Assembly (NCBI GenBank): GCA_036583965.1
Contig: JAZBQD010000014.1
Coordinates: forward strand, 53,573,626 to 53,637,625
DNA from: Prunella strophiata
Taxonomy: Eukaryota > Chordata > Aves > Passeriformes > Prunellidae
Reading direction: 5' to 3'
Length of the DNA: 64,000 nucleotides
Shown in pieces: positions 36,706 to 48,896 of the stretch. How positions within the stretch are numbered: the first letter of the stretch is position 1; every line of letters starts with the position of its first letter. Below the pieces are notes generated by a model. It was given only the letters and a program-made list of their open reading frames with translations. It was not told the origin of the DNA and searched no databases. The translations under genes and the position numbers were made by a program.

Positions 36706-38006
36706 AGGGGGATTTTAAGAGGGAGGAGGCTGTCCTGCAAATCACTGGAACTAATTTTTTACCCTGACATATATATTTCCAGCTCTTTGGCCAACGCTTT
36801 TAATGTCTAGCACCATACAGACATCTCAGCCTTCCCATGCCCCTACTTCCTAGAGTCTTCCCACAACGGGAACACCTGCTCTGATCAGGCAGGTTCTGTT
36901 GTGAATTTGTTCTCCAGTTCACTTCTACACAAGCAAGACAGTACTTCACAACCCTACCTAAACTCATGTGCATTCTGTGTGCCTGTCTCCTTCATTGATA
37001 CAAATAACAAAGGTACATAACATTTGGATGTAGTAATTCCAAAACCTTAGGTGGGCCAGGCACGGAAAGGAGAAGAGGAGAAAAAAAAAAAAAGATACAA
37101 ATATTTCATCTGTTCAGGTTAAATCTCTGGGTTCTGAGAGGAGTGTTTCCCCTTGCTCGTGTGGAGGAAACTGCAGCACTCACCTTAGAGAAATCCCACA
37201 GCTTTAGTTTCAAATCATCAATTTAGAAAAGAAATCTCAAATTCTTATGCTAGAAAAAAAACCCCAACTGAACAAAAAAAACCCTCCCTACATATCATAC
37301 ATGACTTGGTCCAACCCCTTGGATGCCCCCTTTTCCTCCCATTTCCTCCTGCTCCCCATGGGAAACAGTGCCTGGGACCTCTCCCCTCTGTGTCTGATCT
37401 GGCAGGATTATGTAGCAAATGGAGGAGGATATAAGAGCACCACAAACACGTGCCTTCTCTCAAAATTTGAATATACTCTATGAGGCTTATTTCCCCATGA
37501 GTGAATTGCAATCAGATCACAGTTTCATAATCCAAATAACAGCTTATATAACAGGCATGCAGTCTGAGGTGGTGGACTGAGGTCTTACAGTAAGAGGACA
37601 TGTAATATGTTATCTTATCAAGAGATTAGCACAGAAATTTCCCTCCTCCCTTTCCCCACCCTTTATTTGCAATAAGGTCTCAAACTATCAAAACCTTTCC
37701 ATTGTTACCACTTCAAGCAACACAATCACTTCACATTTCTTAATTAATGAACTGTACCCCTCTCCTTCCTTTTCTCTCCCCTTTCTCAGAAATGCAATGA
37801 CATCAGGAGATTATGTTTAGTTCAAACAAGTCAGGGAGATACAAACATTCCTGAAAATATAGTAATTCCTTCCTGCTCAACAGATTAGTAGCATTTGATT
37901 TGACGTGACTATAAGTTTACACACTTCAAAGAATTTTTAAAGTAATACCTTCTAAAAAAGGAATGAATAAAAAAATGTTCTTGCACATTCTGCATGACTA
38001 AATGAT

Positions 38007-38009
<3 letters not shown>
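36706..38009. other. Unique DNA, no gene seen
   Basis: No gene is recognised. A C/T-rich patch at 37305-37400 supports two short overlapping frames on opposite strands (78 and 88 codons) that have no recognisable motifs. Confidence 0.5.

Positions 38010-38056
<47 letters not shown>
38010..38056 (+). repeat. T47 homopolymer
   Basis: Forty-seven uninterrupted T between ATGATGGA and GGTATTCACA. It could be the tail of a minus-strand retrocopy, but the sequence beyond it on the plus strand has no AATAAA complement nearby and no recognisable gene body. Confidence 0.95.
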
Positions 38057-38057
<1 letters not shown>

Positions 38058-39844
38058 GTATTCACAATCTATTTTCATGCATTGGTGCTAACAGTCATGA
38101 ACAAAAATCAACTCCAGTATTGTAACATTAATGGGGAACAGTCTGGCCTCCACCTAACCCTGAAGATAATTATGCTAAAACAATAGCAATGAGCATTCAG
38201 CTAACTAGCTATAACAAGGAAAGACTGCTGCTGCCATTCATCAAAAAGACCATTTGGATAATGAGGAGAGATGGCTACTGACATATTTCAGCAGGGGAGG
38301 CCATCCTGCTGGGAGTTTCTTTCATAATGCCAAATTCTATCCATTTAAAAAGCAAACATCATGCTCTCTTTGGTTTGTCGGGTGATCTTGGGAGCAGAGA
38401 CATAAGTCATACAGTAGTGTCCAGGTTGGAATAAAGAGCTGGAAGAGACACTGAAGGAGAAAAAAAAAATGCCATAGTGTATGTATCATTGTAATCTTCA
38501 GTCTCCTGAAAGGACTAATCCTAATTATGAGCAACATGACTGCTGTCAGTCAGGAGAAGCAAATCCCTTGCTTTCTGTTAGAAGCTACTAATCTGATTAT
38601 TGATTTACAATTCTGGAGATTACTTAAAGAATGTTCATCTCAAGGAATCTGAATATCCTGGCTGGGCAGACAGTAAAGCAGATTTTTAGAAGTGTTTTGC
38701 TTAAACTAAATAAAATAGCAGATAAACCATAATTTCTGAACATACTTAGACTAGCAAGCTATTCTGTGAATAAAACAAAATGAATGTTAACCAATCTGTC
38801 TGGTTTTGTAAGTAATATCTAATATGACAGCCACTTTATCACAGCAGAGGTCACAGATGATTTTCTAAAATAACAACAAGAAGGAAAATAAAATAATGAT
38901 GGACTTTTCAAGTAAAAATTGGTGCATATGTATTACACTGTCTTGTGCTTCCTGTCTGAAGACCATTTTTCCCATTTAAGACTGGTATTTGCTGTGATGG
39001 TAAGGAAACATATTTTAATTTGTCTGTGAAAAATATGCCTTTAAAAAAGTGGTTTTCATACAAAAAAAGGAAGCAAAGGAAATATATGTCATATTTTTCA
39101 GTGACTTGCCTGAACAGAGGTGCCTTCCAGAATAACAAGCAAGGACCTTCAAAATTTCTCCAGTGCCACCCATTTTCCACTGCTGAAGACAGTGGAAATC
39201 TCAGACAGCACAGCCTCAGCCCCTCTGCTGCTACAATGTCAGGGTCCTCTCTTTCACTGGCTCATCACACAAGGGTGGATGTACTTCCTTAAAAAGCTCA
39301 CTAACAAATCCATGACTATATGGCAAAGAAGATATTAAGATAATAGAAAAAGAAAGACACCTGGAGGAGAAGGAAATTCAGTGGGATGTTTCTAAAAGAA
39401 AATGTGAGCCCATGGGTCACAGAAACCCTATTAGAAAATCTCCATGGGTTTCTTCTACAGTCTTCAGAAGGTAAGAGCCTCCTCCATTTCAGTTATTCAG
39501 AGAGGGATTTTGGCAACTGTTTCTGGAAGGATCTGTCTTTCTCCACAGGCTCTATGAGACTTATGGAACTTGGCTTCAGTAGGCTAAAATTCATATCTTG
39601 TCATACTCTATACAATGAACCCACTCAAAAATGACTGTGTTAAGGAAGCATCTATTCTCTTCCATTTCAAATGAGTCAATTTCAGTGAAGCATTTTGGGA
39701 TGCTAGAACTTGTGGCTGAAAATTAAAAATCCTTCTGAGGGCAAAATTGGATTTTGGATTGGGCTGGACCATGGTGTCAAAAAGGGTTTGTATTCTTCCT
39801 CTAGAATTCAAATAACCACATTTTTCTAATACTGATAAAGTGAG
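38057..39844. other. Unique DNA, no gene seen
   Basis: No supported gene. Overlapping frames at 38908-39338 on both strands (72 to 90 codons) shadow one another and show no domain signature. Confidence 0.5.
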
Positions 39845-39942
39845 TCGTAGAATCACAGAATACCCTGAGTTGGAAGGAGCCCAGAGGGATCATCAAAATT
39901 CAGCTCCTGACCCTGCACAGGACCATCCCAAGAATCACACCT
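39845..39942 (-). mobile_element. CR1 LINE 3'-end fragment, minus strand
   Basis: On the plus strand the fragment reads TCGTAGAATCACAGAATACC, CTGAGTTGGAAGGAGCCCAG, GGATCATCAAAATTCAGCTC and CTGACCCTGCACAGGACCAT, ending near AAGAATCACACC. This is the reverse complement of an avian CR1 terminus (GATGATCC..., TCCAACTCAG, ATTCTGTGATTCTA). About 100 bp remain. It is non-coding and severely 5'-truncated. Confidence 0.9.
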
Positions 39943-42900
39943 TTTAAATCATTACACTGCTAAGAAATAGAGTATGACATGTAAGCATGTAAAACATGTA
40001 AGAAGCAACTAATACTTCTAAAATCTAAAAAACTTTCCATACATGTAACTATGTTCAGTTACATTCATTGGACTCTGTCACAGAACTGTGTGTTTCTATT
40101 GAGCTTTCTCTGTTCATGCTGAAGTCATTGCAAGAGGCTGATCATAATGTACTGGGTTTCTTCAAGGTGTTTGAAGTCAGGAGAGAACAGCACAGCTTGC
40201 TGAGTACCATTAGACAGCAGATTAATAATGTTACACCTTGGGTAAAAACCCGGTTCAAACACACAGATTTCTTTTGGCACAGCATGGGCTTTGCTGTGTA
40301 CATTTCTAAGTTGATGAACTCTGCAAAAGACAAGCTGTTAAAATTGTTTACTTTGTGTACTCCTTGTACTGATCTATGACTTAGTGGTATGTGAAAAATG
40401 AAGAAATCAAGAAGGAAAAATTATTTGCCTTTCTTTGTGCAATACATGATCATGACTAATTTGATACTAGAACTGGAATCAAAGGAGCTTAGTAAAAGGT
40501 TCCATATCTAATTCGTTCCCACGTTCAGTCTTACCTTGATCTCTGAAATGCTTTCATTCTCTCCTTAGGGCATGAATACTTGTTATTTACATGTCTGTAT
40601 TTTTGTAGGAGAGGCAAATGAGGGCAAAAATTCTCAACAACAAAGTTCCACAGTGAAGATAATTTCATATTTCTAGCCATACTGAACTCTGGGAAAATAA
40701 AATTCACTGCAGCTATGTGTAAGTGGTCACAGAAGCACATATTTTCTTAAAACCCAGGCATGCAGCATAGTTTTCCTATAATAAAGTTAACTGTCCCTAA
40801 TATTTGGAGCCAATAACACTAACTTTTGTATTGCAATCATGGCCTTTTGGACTTTATAACATTCAAATAGAAAACTAACAAACCCCTCATATTTCTCTTT
40901 GCACTAATGACAAAAGAGCAGGGTGGTGCCATTTTGGCAGCACTGCTGGATTGCACTGATCCCTGTCATTTTTGGCAAATAATGAATCAACTTGGCCCCT
41001 CTCAAAATCTCATGTGAGGTTAGAGATATCCTATTAGTGTAGAGCTGAAAAATACTGCTGTGGTGTTTACAGAAAGCCCTCACACAGATTATTCTATTTG
41101 AAGTCAATTAGAAGACTCCTCTGATCTTACTGGCATGGGTTCTCACAGCAAACACTAGACAGTTTTTATCTCTAGCACTGAAGAATGCAGCTATCCCGGG
41201 AGAATGCAAAGGCTTGTTTCAGGAGCTATTCACTATCTCTGCTGATGCTCATTGCATATCTGTCTGTTTTGCAAAGTCAGATCAAAATCATTGCCTCTAA
41301 CCATTATGCAGACAAGCAAAGGTTGTCAAGGACCTGCCAGTTTTCACAGTACAATTCACATATCTGCTGGGCATTGTGGTTCCACACAGTGTTAATAATT
41401 TCTGGTGTACCTTCTGAAATATTAACAGTGCCCAATACACCACTGCTTTGAAGAAAGCACCAACTCAAGAGCAGAAAGAGAATGTATTTTTTTTTTAAAT
41501 TCATTTTTATTTTGCTTTTTCCATTTGCTTTCATTGCTCCCACAACCTCATTTATGAACTGTTTTCTGTCCACTCTGGCGACATTGAAGAACACCTAACT
41601 TTAAGACATTCACTTATGCTAGTCTTCCAAACCAAAACCAGGTTGCATAACATATCTGTATCTCTCTCACCTATATAAACACAGTAAAATATAATATGCA
41701 AAGTCACCACATCTGGCACAAGCTTGACAGACAGAAGAGGACAATATTAAGATCTTCCATACTAGAGTGCAGGGAAAATGTGTGTGCAAGGGAAATCTGA
41801 AATATTCTGAGGTAGAGGTGTTATGCTTTGGTTTGCCTTTTCTGTGTATTTTCTGTGTATTTTGTTCAATGCATTTTCATGCTGCTCCTGTTCAAAGCAT
41901 TTCTCACCAAATGCTAAAGCCCACCTTGCCCACTCAAGAGGTTATCTCTAGCTACAAAGCTTCAGCAGGAGATGAACACCTGATGTCACTCCATTACTTC
42001 TGCAAGTATGTAACATGAGATCAGATTTGCATTCATTTTCTCATTTTCTTTAGCAATATTGTAAGTTGCAGCATGTTCCTTGTATATTCACTATATTGCT
42101 TTGCTCTTCAAATCAGCAACTCTGTTGAATATGGCCCTTTCTTTCTACAGTTTTGTCTTCTGTTCCTGAACTCAAAAGAGACTTCTCAGTGGGCAGCATC
42201 ATCCATGTTGTGGAATCCTGTTCTCAAGGCATTTTGCAAAACATAACGAGCAAAATCAAAGGGATCAGAGGCAGAGAAGAAAAGGATTTTCAGGTTTCTT
42301 AAGCTAGATATTGGGCTCCTACTGCTGCCAAGTTTGCATCACATGTATTCTGATTTTATGAAGTGAAAAACAGAGGCTGATTTCAGTCTTAATTCAGTGT
42401 TTCCCTTTATAAGCCTAAGATTTATATTCATGATGTTTTCTTTATCTGACTTTTTAAGACCACACTGTTATGTTTCTTATACAAAACCCCCTCTTTCCTA
42501 AATTAGTGTGCCCTGAGATCAAATAGTATACCATGATGTACAGTTCTTTCTACATACCACCAGATATCTCTGAGGAATTACACTGAGGCATCAGCCTGGC
42601 ATTTGGACTTTAAAACAGAGGCAATAAAGTTAATAACAAATCCTGTTAGCTATAGAGCCAAAACTTTTTCACTGATTTTTATGAGCCAAAAAAGCTGTAT
42701 AATTCAATTTGTGTCTCAAGTACACATGCACACACGTGCAGGCATCTAGCATACAATTTACTACTTCAGATGAAGCATTTGTAAAATAGAATTTTATCTT
42801 CTGTTTTGTCAAAGTCTCAACATCTAATGTAATTGCTGATAGATAAAGAGCTTGCTTTCTTGGTTCATCCCTGAATATATTGAGTGACTTTTTTTTTAAT

Positions 42901-43105
42901 TTCAGAAAATGTTGTGCATCTGCTTTCCAAAATTATCCTTCTGCCTTGGTTTCCTCTATCAGTGATGCTTTCTGGGAATATAGACCAGCACTAGAATTTG
43001 CATCATGAAGCAAGAAGGCACTTTTGATTCAAAAATTCAAATGGACTTTTAAACTGATCTAACATGACACACAAATTCATGAAGTATTCCACATTTTTTG
43101 ACTGT
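39943..43105. other. Unique DNA, no gene seen
   Basis: Frames of up to 103 codons occur (40068-40379 plus strand; 41304-41594 minus strand, 96 codons). Their translations match no family I know, opposite-strand frames of similar length overlap them, and no promoter or splice context supports them. Confidence 0.45.
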
Positions 43106-43187
43106 ACCCATGGCAGTGGTATGGGAAGTAGATAATCTTTGAGATAATTTCCAGTTCAGGCCATTCTGTGATTCCATTCTGTGATTT
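43106..43187 (+). mobile_element. CR1 LINE 3'-end fragment
   Basis: CCCATGGCAGTGGTATGGGA, then TAGATAATCTTTGAGATAAT and TTCCAGTTCAGGCCATTCTG, then ATTCCATTCTGTGATT. This fits the avian CR1 3' end (CCATGGCAGGGG, AGATGATCTTTGAGGT, CCTTCCAGCCCAGGCCATTCTGTG). Two copies of the terminal CCATTCTGTGATT octamer-type repeat are visible at 43160-43185. It is short and diverged. Confidence 0.85.
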
Positions 43188-46100
43188 TCCTATATAGCAA
43201 CATTTTAAAATTTTGATTTAAATTTTAGAAGTCTTTCTGGAAACAAGGAAGATCCTTTTTCTTGTAGACAGTATGATCTGCTTTCTGAAGTACCATGTTC
43301 AGACAGACATCTCTTCATCTGGCTCTGGAGAGCTGAATGAGCAATGAGATGCTCATAATGGCTTATTTTGCTGGAGAATTAATTCAACAGGAAAGCAAAC
43401 TTTTTATCTTGCAGTGGACTATTTTAACTGTTAACTGTTAAAAATTTAAAACACTGATGTTTTTAAGACTAATGAGGGGTTTGCTTTCACATGTATTTAT
43501 GCATCTGATTGCTGTTAAACTTACTGTGTAATTAAATTTAAATAGTAATGAATAAAAAGCAAATATTTAATTTATACTTCCATTCACCATCAAAAATGAA
43601 ATAGAGCTATGGGTAAAACATACCAAACATATCTTCAACAGTTTATAGCAACACAATAAAATTTGTCCTCCTACCCAGAGCATATTACTTTCTTGATAAA
43701 TAAAAATATGTTAAACTCCACAAGACAATCCTGTGAATTTTTAAGACAATCTGTTCAATATTCCTTGTCAGACTATGTATAACAGATAAATCCTCTATCT
43801 CCCAAACCAGAATAGAAAATACTCCACTTATCTATTTTTACTCTCACTTCTATCTCCTTTTCTGTTATTTTTGAAAAATGAATATGTCCTTTGATTTCTA
43901 GTCTACAGGAAAGTATTTCATCACCTATCACCCCTTTTTGCTTATGTTTCTTATATTTGGGAAAATAATTGAGGATTTAAAAAAAAATAAATAGAAATGT
44001 GATTAAAAATATTGGTTTTTTTTTTAAAAAAAAGAGTAAAATCATGACTGAATGAAACAAATTTTATCAGACCATTGTCTTCCTGAGTCTGCAAGCAGAC
44101 TAAAATGGAAGTTATGGGGAACTTTACTCATAGAATTAACTTTGAAGCTTTTTTACAAAGATTTAAATGCCTCTACTGCTAATTGCTTCACTAATTGTAC
44201 TAGAATAAAAACTAGAAAGGAAAAAAAAGGTGCTTATTTTACAATTCTTAACTACTTTTAATTCTTTGCTTGTTGACAAACCAGAAAACTTCTTTTGCAA
44301 TGGCTAATTTTAAAGTTTTTGTCAAGTCATAATGGCATAGCTACCTGAGTTTTGCTCCTGTTTCTCCATGTGCACTGATGCTCCCAGGTGTGCAGAGAGC
44401 TTATGGATCCATCTATGATGCTAGAAAAGGTGCATTAGACTCCTGTGCTGGTTTTTGTTCTTTCACTAATTGGAGTAGGACTTGCATCAGACAAGATGTG
44501 CATGTCTATTTGGAGACAGTCTACAGTCCAGCACTCTCTAGACTGAACACACTATCAAAAAATGTTTGCCTTTTCACTGGAAATCACATTAAATAACTCA
44601 AATATCCTGCTGTGATTTGATCTTTTTGGTTGCTTTTCTTTTTTGCTTTCTCTTTATTCAGTTCAGTAAAAACAGAGAACCTCATCACAGAAGCCAAGGC
44701 AGCATTTCAACCAGGGAACACACAGGGTCCCTCACACCCCACTGAGATGTCTGACTGCTCCTTATTTCTGCTGATTTGTATCCAACAGGGCATATAACCA
44801 ACTTAACCAGCTGATTCCTCTGCTGAGACTGTTTTCCTGAATTGCAACGAAATAAAAAAAGGCAGGGAAGAGAGAAGTAAGAAAAAATATTACACATAAA
44901 GAAAAAAAATAGATATGCATTGGAAAGAATATAAAAAGTCAAATTCAAAAATAGCTTATAGAATGGCATCCTTTCTAATTGCTTAGCTATTTCTCATCTC
45001 CTTTAAATTGATGTGGATTCCATTGAGGAATTTAAAAAAATCTAATTTAACTCCACCATAAATAAATGAAAGCAACAAGAAAATTAACTGCAGTTTGTTC
45101 TATATTTGATGTAAACCTTTCAAATTCCCGTCATGTTCCCTAGGACAGCATTTATTATTTAATTACACATAAAGAATGGCATGAGGTGCATAATAGTAAT
45201 GGAGAAAATGGGTACAAAACAAGTGACTCAATGATCTTCAAACTGTTCTTCTAAAGCAGAGAATATTTATTATATATTATTATATCTATTATGTGATTAT
45301 TATTATTACATTTATTAGAATATAAAAGTACTATTAAACTGTTGCAAAACTGACACTAATTGCTAATTCTGTGTCTGTGATCTGTCAAGAGTTGAGCTGT
45401 TTCAGGATACAAATGCAGGCACTTCCTTGCCAGTCCTACCTACAAAACTCCATGTTAGGGGTATCCATGGGACAAATTTCCCAGACCAAACTGTGGGGAA
45501 GATTTTAGGGCTGCTCCTGGGAAATTCTCTTCAGTTTAGCAGAAGAGAGTATAGTATATAGGAAATCAGTTCCCCTTCATTCCCTTGCCAAAGGGGTTTT
45601 TAAATTTCCATCCTACATGAATCATACCAGATTGATGTTTTGCTCAACAAAGCCACTTTACTTCAATGACATTTGAAAAGTGAGGCATTGTGTACACCCA
45701 AGGGTAGTAATAACAACTTAGTATTATCTTTTATGAGTCTTCATACTCACTAGTTCAAAAAGTACTCTTCCACTTTCATATTGCTGGACTAAGGACCATA
45801 TCTATGCCCAGGATATTTTTCTAGCCAGTGTCAGAACCAAAAGTAACACCCCAGGTTCCAGTGCTGACCTGCTGCTCTGAGGTTGGACAGACAGCCCTTG
45901 GAGAGCCATCCCCTCTGGGCCATGTGGTGTGCACAAGATGTTGGATAACTAGTAATCAAAAGTTTTAATGAGACTGGTGAAGACTGAAAATTTTGTTTTG
46001 TGTTAGACTTCTGAATTTCAACAATTGTTTTCAAACTCTAAAAATATTTCCTTTTAGTAATGTTTAATGTTTTCAGTTTTTTATGAAAATTTTAACTGTG

Positions 46101-48736
46101 TACAGTCGTTGTGTAATGTTTTGCTTTTTAATAGAAGCTTAAACATTCCTTAAAAGAAACCAAAATAAGAAGGCTGAAATGTAAATAGTTTTAGAGCAGT
46201 GATTGTCCATGCTTAGTTTTCAATGGCGATGCATGAAAAACATAATCCCTTATTTACCTTTAGTTTATAGTGCTGAAGTTTTGCTACTGCAAACACGTGC
46301 AGAAATCCTGCTGTAGACAATAATCAAGATTTTAAAGCCAGTTGAGGAATGTAAGTCTACAAATTTCATGGAAGGTCTACAAGTTTGATGGAAATCATGC
46401 AGCAAAATAGCTCAAAACAGCTCTGGGCATTTCAAGAAATGTGTGTATATTTAAAGCCAGAATTTGCCCCATTGAGTTTAACTAAGGAATAGACAAGTGG
46501 CCCTGGATACTGAATGAGACTGATAAGGCAACTAGAGCAGTCAAGAATGACAGAAAAATTGGAAAGCTTCTTCAGATGCTATTTCAAAATAGATCTACAA
46601 AGATTTGATTTTTCAGATCTTAATCAATAATCTGAAGAACTTAAAGATTTCTAATCACTCTCAAAAGTCAGAAGAGAAAAACAAAAATTCTTGTTCTCAA
46701 CCTCCAACAAGTACACTAGTAATGACCTTTTAAGAACTAATTGCAAACTCAAAAAATATGTGACATAATTGAGAAAAAAAAAAATTATACAAACAAGACA
46801 TCACAGAGAGTGTCACTTCTATTTCTTCTGGAAAAAATTGAGTTGGATCTTCTCTGACCTCCTTTGTCTGCTTGGATTTTTTTTCTAGAATTATGCCAAA
46901 TTATCTGAAGGTCTTTTATGGCGTCAGAGACCCTGAAGAGCTGTTAGTCAGAGATGCTGCAGATGTGGCTGGATAGTCACTGCTACAAACACAGCTCTCA
47001 TCAAATTGCATCACACCACCCTGCATTCTCAGTCCCCAGCAGTGCATGAAAAGCACAAAATATTGGGGAAAAAAAGCTAACCACAGTATAATAGACAAAT
47101 TTTTAGCATGTCTGCACTCATGCCTTTAATTTTGTCCTTGGTAAATTTTAGAAAGTCATTATGTAAATGTGGCCAAGTGGTTTTTACTGTCTAAATTATG
47201 GCCAAAAGAGGTGAAATTTGATTCATTATTAGAAAGACAGAGTTGCAACGTTGCTGGTTGTTCATAAATCCATTAAGCTCTTATACAGAAACCTGCTCTG
47301 AAAAATGCATTGTCCAAGTGTGATGGTCTGCATGTTTATACTCTCCCAAGTATCTCTGCCAGGTAGATTACTGAGTCAATACATTGAGAAACAGGAAAAG
47401 ATTTTGAAATGGTTCCTATCTACGCAAAAGTCTAATATGTCTTAAAGCACCTCATGAAAAAACTGCTAAACAAATGATCTCTGTAAAGTCAGTGTAGTGT
47501 TTGCATAGCGGGTCACTGCAATTTAGTAGAATTCACACAGCTCTGACGTGCATGTAGTCAGAGAAAGAAGTTCCCATAAGAGATTAGCACAGGAAAAAGA
47601 CTCATTCATGTATGTAATTTTTTTTTATCAATATACAACATGTACTCTAATTTATTTTGACGTGTTGGGTTTGATTCACTGCTTTTGCATGTTTGCTTTA
47701 AACTGGATAATCAAATCTGGCTGTGTATGAGCTGAACTTTTTGCCTCTATGAAAGTGTGCATTGACCATTCAGTGGCACTTCTCCAAAGGGAAGTACACA
47801 CCTTTCTCACCAATGTGACCCTTCCACCTTACTTTTCCTTACTCAGAACAACCATTGAAAATTTCTTCAGATGGCTCAGCAAGTAATGCACCCTTCTCTA
47901 GTCAGACTAGAGAAAAAGATATTTATTAGTACATTTGCCTCTTTGCCTAGACAAACATAGTGTATGCAATCATGCTCAGGGTGTGTCCCTCCCTACCTAG
48001 GCAGAAGATAAAGTTAGTGATACAGTTTAGAGGGTAAAGGTCTGAAGGCAAATTAATTTCTTTCCACTATGAAGATAAATGGCTAGGGGAGGCTAAATGG
48101 ATCAGAACTGCCAATAGGCATGTTTGAGGGAAAGGCTCAGGTGCAAGCCTAGAATTAAATACAGCAAAATCTCCATAAATGTCGTAATTGAGGTGTCAGT
48201 CCCAGCTGTTAAAGTTGGTGGTCTAAAAGTCAGAGTTTTGTTGGAAACCACACTTCATTGCTGCCATTCCTCACATGATCATTGTGAGCTATTGGTTTGG
48301 TAACAATTGTAGAAGTAGAATCTTATTTGTGGATTGGAAAATTATACCCTGGAAGGATGCTCAACATATTAGTTGCACCAGAGACAAACTTCTCCTTTTG
48401 GCATCCTGATGCAGGGAAAGTGGTGCAGAGGACACTGACTGGTCTCTAAAAATACTGTGACTGATGCAAAATATGGCCTCTTGAATATGCTATTTATTTT
48501 CTAAATTTTTTTTCAGGAGGCATTGAGGAAGATTCCTGCCTGCATTCTTTCTGGAGCTCTGACTGAAGGGTAGCAAGCCTGAGCATAGTCTCTATTACGG
48601 CAAGCTTAGTCATTAGGATGGAGTCAGCAGCAAAACCCTCTAAGCAGGTTTTGTAATCACATTGCAGGATCTGTATAGAAGTGGCTAAACCTGCTGCATG
48701 GAGGGGAGAGACTTCCTACCTGCCTCTGTGGATCAC
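43188..48736. other. Unique AT-rich DNA, no gene seen
   Basis: No gene is recognised. There is an A/T-rich ATT-type tract at about 45255-45325 and an imperfect 20-bp tandem duplication at 46355-46394 (17 of 20 positions identical). Frames are at most 94 codons and unremarkable. Confidence 0.5.
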
Positions 48737-48896
48737 CTTTTTCTTGGCTTTACATTGCCAGGGTGTGAAGTGCACAGACAACACAAATCACCAGCTGCAG
48801 GCCAGATGTCACTCAGGCAGCCTTTGATGTGAAAGTGTCACAAGACAGAGTGCATGCCTAGGAGGAATTAAACCTGCAGGGCCAGCACGGTGAGTT
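48737..48896 (+). other. Exon-like segment, probably non-coding (speculative)
   Basis: A pyrimidine-rich stretch ending in CATTGCCAG (48753-48761) resembles a splice acceptor. At 48889/48890 the sequence CACG|GTGAGT resembles a strong donor, which defines a possible 128-base exon (48762-48889) in a patch richer in GC than its surroundings. All three forward frames contain stops, so an internal coding exon is excluded. A non-coding exon or chance motif pair remains possible. Confidence 0.2.

Noticed and set aside
41304..41594. A 96-codon minus-strand frame
   Set aside because: It overlaps an 88-codon frame on the other strand, contains a low-complexity Lys run from a T-rich tract, and shows no recognisable domain.
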